Shown piece by piece: positions 59,374-64,000 of a DNA stretch of 64,000 bases (position 1 is its first letter; each line of letters begins with the position of its first letter). The notes beneath the pieces were generated by a model. That model was not told the DNA's origin and made no database searches. It worked only from the letters and a program-made list of their open reading frames with translations. Both the position numbers and the translations under genes were made by a program. The stretch is from Engraulis encrasicolus (Eukaryota > Chordata > Actinopteri > Clupeiformes > Engraulidae). Where the stretch lies: contig NC_085868.1 of the NCBI RefSeq assembly GCF_034702125.1, positions 23,296,276 through 23,360,275 on the forward strand, read 5' to 3'.

Positions 59374-60917
59374 GTAAGAAACTGGACCATAACATCATTC
59401 CGAAACATTTGGGGAAATTCACGCATGTCCACGCATTTGTTTTGCCTTAGAAAAACTGTAAGCCCCATGGCGCACCAAGCATGATTTGCGAATTACAACC
59501 TGAGTTGACCACATAGCCTAGGCCTAAACAATATAGATAAACTATATCTAACGTTACCACATCCCTGCAGATATTTCGGCGGACAGTACCCCCATGCATG
59601 AGGCAGCCCACCGGGGGCGAGTGTTGGCGCTGAAGCAGCTGATCGACAACGGAGACCCCGTCAACATCGTCACGGTGGACAACGCCACGCCGCTCCATGA
59701 CGCGTGCATACACGGCAATCCACACTGCGTGCGCCTGTTGCTCCAAGCAGGCGCGCAGGTGAGTCCAGTAGAGTAGAGTGACTTTATTGATCCCCGGGGG
59801 AAAGTAAGGTGTCCTGTAGCCATTGTGCAAAAAACTTGAGGTAGACAAGAGGATCGCATGACCAAGAATGACAGTATCCGGGCTTGACTGCCACCTGCCA
59901 GCCGGCCAAAAGCAGGGTAACACTTGGCAGCAGTGGTTAGAAATCATTTCAGGGCCACTAGCCACTTTGGCAGGTTGTTTTTTTCTTTTCTTAGGTAGGC
60001 TATGGCATATATCAGAATATTTTTTTGAGTGTTCCCTGTCAATCAAATCAAAAGGTCCTGCTGTTTGCTAGTTGTCTGCTGATGTTGCATAAACTTTTGG
60101 ATGTTTTTGGGAATAAATAAAAATGTTTTTTGAGATGTAAACAAACTGCTGCCCCATTACAATGACCAGGATCTTGGAAAAGGCTGAAAAACCTCAGGTA
60201 GACAAGTCCATGGCAAGTACTGCAGGGTAGTGTGAGCATTACAACTGCATGTTGAAATTGGCTGAAGTTATCTTTTAATGTCATGCCCTGGAGAGGATGT
60301 ATGAATAACAAGCTGGAAGTAACCACCCAATGCCCATATACAAATGTCACTTTTCTATTACTTACAAATATTATTCACACATGTCAGTCACTGACAACAG
60401 AGAGCTATTTTGGTATCATGTAAACAAATCTAAGCTTGCCAAGGCTTGTTGATTTGCCATAGTGTTTGTTTATGATGTTCAGACAGTTACAAAAATAGCA
60501 TACAACTGCAGCGATGGGGAATCTGGATTCAGAGGCTGCAATCCAGTGGCACATATTCCAGGTTTTACATGTCCAAGTTCAAACAGGGCAAAGGGACAGG
60601 TAAAACCAGGTCATTTGGAATATGTGGCACTGGATTTTAGCCTCTCAATCCAGATTGGTGTTCGAAACTATATGAAGCAACACAGTTTGAGTCACAGCGA
60701 ACTTATGGGGTTTAAATCCTGCACCATGGAGTCAAATGAAATGAAAGTCAAAAATGTAAAATGAATGCAATGCAAGTCAAGTCAAGTCAAATCCAGTAAT
60801 GAATGTCAAAAGTGAATCCCTCAACTGTGAAATTTAAATGTAAAAACAAATAACTTGTCTTCAGTGTGCAGTATAAAACACAAGTATTTAAATATTTCTA
60901 CTGGTCCTTTTCTGTAC

Positions 60918-60960
<43 letters not shown>

Positions 60961-61354
60961 CCCAGATTGACGTGAGGAATATCCATGGTAGCACGGCCCT
61001 GTGTCATGCCTGTGCAGTAGGAAGTGTGGCTTGTGTGATGCTGCTACTGGAATACGGCGCGAAGATCAACCCCACCCTCACCGCACTCACTGCCACACCC
61101 CTACACGAAGCTTGCAACAAAGGTGTGTGTGTGTGTGTGTGTTGCGTGTGCACACGTGTCTGCACTGAGAAATCCTTAACCCATGCCCCCCCAAAATCAA
61201 AATCTGTAAATCATTATCTTTTTGTTAGATTCTTACCATATCTAGTCTCATTTAATGATGTCACTGACTGTATTGTGTCTTGGTGTACGGTCATGGACTG
61301 AATAGAATATTGTATACCCACAAGGAACTTGGACTGAATTGAGTGTGTGTGTGT

Positions 61355-61415
<61 letters not shown>

Positions 61416-63447
61416 TGTGTCTGTGTCTGTGTCTGTGTGTTTCCACAGGAAACTCTGAGTTGGTGCGACTCTTGATTGGCAGGGGTGCTCAGTTAGAGAC
61501 CTACGATATCCACACAGGCAGTCCGCTCCACACAGCCTGTGCCAAGGGGCACACAGAGTGCGCATTTGAGCTGCTCAATGCAGGTGAGTAGAAGTAGCCT
61601 ACATGAATACAAGAATGATGTGGAGTGTGTGTGCGTGTGTGTGGGTAGGGCGGAAGGGGGGAGGGGTCTCCGGTCTTATCCCATGTGTGCAAAAGTAGGC
61701 CTATTGCATGTAACTCTCTCTCTCTCTTTCTCTCTCTCGCTCGCTCGCTCCCCGGATCAGATTCAAACCTGTTTACATCACCACCTGCATAGGCCTACAT
61801 CCATAGAATAACGTAAACATATCAACTTTCATAACACAGTCATACACGTCAATGGTGCCAGATTGATCACTGTTTATCCTTTCATCGCACATGGTGTTAA
61901 AGTTTAAAAAAATAATAAATAGAAATGCAGAGAGTGCAGACCTCCACCAAGGAAGCTCTTTGATAGAATATTTGACTATGATACACCCTATTTTTTTCAA
62001 GTCTTTCTGCCTTTTGTTTTTTTTAGAGTTAGAAACTGGAATGTCAAAATTCACCCTATCCCACAATGGTGAGGAGTCTTTTAAATCCTGGTTCTGGTTC
62101 GCGATCCGTGTCACCACCAACATTTAATCACTTGTTACATTTGTCATTTCCAACAACTCAACAAAATGTCACCAAAATCCATTCATAACTTTTTGAGTTA
62201 TCTTGCTGTCAAACAAACAAAGAAAACAGACAAGCAGACGGACAAACAAACCAACATGACCGAAAACATAAACCTCCTTGACAGAGGTAATAAGAAGCAA
62301 AGTTATATTACAGGCTATTGGTCACAGCCTCTGGAGAAATGTGGGGGTAAGATCAGGTCATGGAGGGAGGAAGGGTTTGACAAGGGTGGGGGCCGCTGGG
62401 GGGGGAGGCGGGGGGGGGGGGGGCGGAGTGGTACAGATTCTAAGGGCCCAAGCACTGATAGGGGCCCTTAAGGGGGCCCAAGCACTGATAGGGGCCCTTA
62501 AGGGGGCCCAAGCACTGAGAGGGGCCCTTAAGGGGGCCCAAAATTCGAATCTTTCATGGGGCCCAACATTTCTGGCAGCGCCCCTGTTCACAAGGGTGGG
62601 GGATTGAACCTGCAACCCTGTGATCTACAGTCCAACTGCCTAACACAGTGTTTCTCAACCTTTTTTGTCTCATATACCCCCTTATCCTTTTCGATGTGCC
62701 ATGAGTACCCCTTTACGCATGTTTAACCCCTTAAGGCGCGGCTTTATAAATTCATTGTTACCAGTATGGTAATGACCAAGTTGTGGTGCATTACTAAAGG
62801 GCCTGTTTTGTGTCACAGTATTGTAGTGCTATGGTAGTTACATTTCAATGTCTATTACAGCGTGCCACTGGAGGTACGGCGCGCATTAAGGGGCTACCAT
62901 CACTTTTTCTATCCCAGTGTGACTGCTCCATGCATTTATTAAAATCACATCGCTCCAAGTACCCCCTGTAGTGTGCTTGCGTACCCCTAGTCTACCAATA
63001 CAGTACCAGCAGCTTGCTACATAGCCTATTTTTGAAAGACAGTATTTTTCCCGTCACATTACACGTCTCACGAACGACTGCCACTCCACTCGAGATCGAC
63101 TGTTTAGCCCGCGATCGACTGGTTGGGCACCCCTGCCCTGGTGGTACACGTACCCCTGGTTGGGAAACACTGCCCTAACACACCAATATCCTCCGTCTCC
63201 TAGGAGCTGATGTGACGGCCTCCAACTTCCATACCACAGCCTTGCACCACGCTGCACGGTCCGGGTCAGCTGACCTCATCGAGCTGCTCATGGAGTTTGG
63301 AGGTGATCTCTATGCCAGCGACACCAAGAACAAGAGACCACTGGACTACACCGCCCCCAACTCCCCTGCACGCCTTACTCTGGCCCAATACCTCAGTGAG
63401 AAAAAGCATTGCACACACACACACTCACAGGCAAGCACTCGCTCTCG

Positions 63448-63488
<41 letters not shown>

Positions 63489-63552
63489 GCACGCACGCAC
63501 GCGCGCACACACACGCACGCACACACACACACACACACACACTCTCTCTACA

Positions 63553-63588
<36 letters not shown>

Positions 63589-63829
63589 AACACACAAACA
63601 CACACACCTCATCCTACAATATCCAGCCAGCGAGCGCGTCCGCGCGCACACACAAATCCATATAAATTGATCTATACAAATCATTGATGTTTGTCAAAAT
63701 CTGTCTGTTTGTAATGCAGTGCATTATTCAATGCAATCTGATCTGCTCATTTCATCTGACTACTGTGTGTGGTCACGTCATGCGGTTATGAGCATCATGT
63801 TTTATTGACTGCAACCCCCCTTTCACTCT

Positions 63830-63894
<65 letters not shown>

Positions 63895-64000
63895 GCGTGT
63901 GCGTGGGCATGTACATGTTTGTGTTTCCAGATGCCCCTCTGTCTCTGCAGCAGTTATGCAGGATCCGAGTGAGGAGAACTTTGGGCACCAGAGCTCTGGA
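59322..64000 (+). CDS. asb13: Ankyrin repeat and SOCS box protein 13, copy 2 (3' end outside window)
   Basis: Exons 59322-59373, 59571-59758, 60966-61122, 61449-61583, 63204-63395 and 63931-64000 (cut) match copy 1 exon for exon; exons 2-5 have identical lengths (188, 157, 135, 192 nt). The frame is open throughout, with ankyrin motifs STPMHEAAHRG, TPLHDACIHG, STALCHACAVG, TPLHEACNKG, SPLHTACAKG and TALHHAARSG and the start of the SOCS box (APLSLQQLCRIRVRRT). The start may be the ATG at 59322 or at 59331; the second aligns with copy 1 (MKLSAARR to MELAAARR) but the first has A at -3. The W and R of VWADRTP in copy 1 are both S here (ISADSTP). Likely a functional tandem paralogue. Confidence 0.9.
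59571..59758 (+). CDS. asb13: asb13 copy 2, exon 2
   Basis: Residues 18-80 (ISADSTPMHEAAHRGRV to LLLQAGAQ). Acceptor ATCCCTGCAG, donor CAG|GTGAGT. Confidence 0.93.
59770..59810. repeat. TTTATTGATCCCCGGGGG repeat tail
   Basis: GACTTTATTGATCCCCGGGG, as at 46190-46230, in intron 2 of asb13 copy 2. Confidence 0.6.
60510..60675. mobile_element. Foldback element
   Basis: AATCTGGATTCAGAGGCTGC ... CAGGTTTTAC (60519-60568) is mirrored by GTAAAACCAGG ... CTCAATCCAGATT (60600-60657), arms of about 50 bp. The flanking intron (59815-60505) shows nothing recognised. Confidence 0.65.
60922..60959. repeat. (TG)n adjoining the exon 3 acceptor
   Basis: TG tract of about 38 bp ending at GTTCCCAG; same position as in copy 1. 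Confidence 0.95.
60966..61122 (+). CDS. asb13: asb13 copy 2, exon 3
   Basis: Residues 81-132 plus one base of G133 (IDVRNIHGSTALCHACAVG to LHEACNK). Donor AAAG|GTGTGT. Confidence 0.93.
61343..61434. repeat. (GT)n / (GTCTGT)n before the exon 4 acceptor
   Basis: GT tract with a terminal GTCTGT series ending about 14 bp before exon 4. Confidence 0.95.
61449..61583 (+). CDS. asb13: asb13 copy 2, exon 4
   Basis: Completes G133 and encodes 134-177 plus one base of G178 (NSELVRLLIGRGAQLETYD to CAFELLNA). Donor CAG|GTGAGT, canonical. Confidence 0.93.
62389..62550. repeat. G-rich run and 30-bp tandem repeat
   Basis: A G run of about 40 bp with few interruptions (62389-62429) could form a G-quadruplex. 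It is followed by about 3.3 copies of a 30-bp unit containing GGGGGCCCAAGCACTGATAG and CCCTTAA (62443-62546). A GGGGCCC-rich dispersed repeat surrounds them. Confidence 0.75.
62646..63172. mobile_element. hAT miniature element carrying inserted DNA
   Basis: Starts CAGTGTTTCTCAACC, ends GGTTGGGAAACACTG; flanks GCCTAACA (62638-62645) and CCCTAACA (63173-63180) differ at one base. Longer than the 212-bp relative at 43297-43508 because of extra DNA inside (near 62730-62900 and 62990-63140). It ends about 30 bp before exon 5 of asb13 copy 2. Confidence 0.8.
63204..63395 (+). CDS. asb13: asb13 copy 2, exon 5
   Basis: Completes G178 and encodes 179-241 plus one base of N242 (ADVTASNFHTTALHHAARSG to LTLAQYL). 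Acceptor CGTCTCCTAG, donor CTCA|GTGAGA. Confidence 0.93.
63413..63610. repeat. (CA)n and (CT)n after the exon 5 donor
   Basis: CA tracts near 63413-63425, 63482-63541 and 63577-63607 with CT tracts at 63457-63483 and 63552-63577. Partner of the GT tract at 63833-63890. Confidence 0.9.
63833..63890. repeat. (GT)n before the exon 6 acceptor
   Basis: GT tract of about 58 bp ending about 40 bp before exon 6; same layout as copy 1. Confidence 0.95.
63931..64000 (+). CDS. asb13: asb13 copy 2, exon 6 (partial)
   Basis: Completes N242 and encodes APLSLQQLCRIRVRRTLGTR and onward to the window edge: first half of the SOCS box. Acceptor TTTGTGTTTCCAG. Confidence 0.9.

Noticed and set aside
62278..62615. 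Open frames on both strands rich in Gly or Pro
   Set aside because: They come from the G run and the 30-bp tandem repeat; no homology or splice signals.

Overview
The window is nuclear DNA from a ray-finned fish (teleost). Genes are split by GT-AG introns, there are many long (CA)n/(GT)n and (CT)n microsatellites, tRNA-derived SINEs and hAT-type miniature transposons with 8-bp target-site duplications are common, and every gene matches a vertebrate orthologue. All genes found are on the + strand. No prokaryotic operon, CRISPR array, free-standing tRNA or rRNA gene was seen.

Layout. (1) 1-2.9 kb: transposon-derived and microsatellite DNA. (2) About 2.9-14.4 kb: fhl2, a four-and-a-half-LIM protein; five coding exons give 279 residues, and a non-coding first exon near 2.9-3.0 kb is possible. 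(3) 15.3-25.6 kb: ankrd16, an ankyrin-repeat protein of seven coding exons and 366 residues. (4) 25.9-48.9 kb: gdi2, Rab GDP-dissociation inhibitor beta; eleven coding exons give 448 residues, with a 12.7-kb first intron and a 1.8-kb 3' UTR. (5) 49.1-58.2 kb: a first asb13 gene (ankyrin repeats plus SOCS box, six exons, 280 residues). (6) 59.0 kb to the window end: a second, tandem asb13 gene with the same exon lengths, cut by the window edge inside its last exon.

The order ankrd16-gdi2-asb13, all in one direction, matches human 10p15.1. fhl2 is not part of that human block, and no tasor2 is seen between gdi2 and asb13. The genes do not form one pathway: fhl2 is a LIM adaptor of muscle and nucleus, ankrd16 is linked to alanyl-tRNA synthetase fidelity, gdi2 recycles Rab GTPases, and asb13 is a substrate receptor of a Cullin-5 ubiquitin ligase. 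The asb13 duplication appears to start inside the 3' end of gdi2, because a relic of the gdi2 tail precedes the second copy.

The most unusual signal is at exon-intron boundaries. In gdi2, ankrd16 and the first asb13 gene, short pieces spanning an exon edge and its splice site have been copied into the adjacent intron at least seven separate times. The extreme case is an array of decoy 3' splice sites in front of gdi2 exon 2. In addition, intron 5 of both asb13 copies has (CA)n just after the donor and (GT)n just before the acceptor, the arrangement reported for a class of teleost introns thought to be bridged by RNA pairing. Other signals are a 12-copy 15-bp motif cluster upstream of fhl2, three repeats with a hammerhead-ribozyme-like core, and loss of a ZNF143-type promoter motif in the second asb13 copy.
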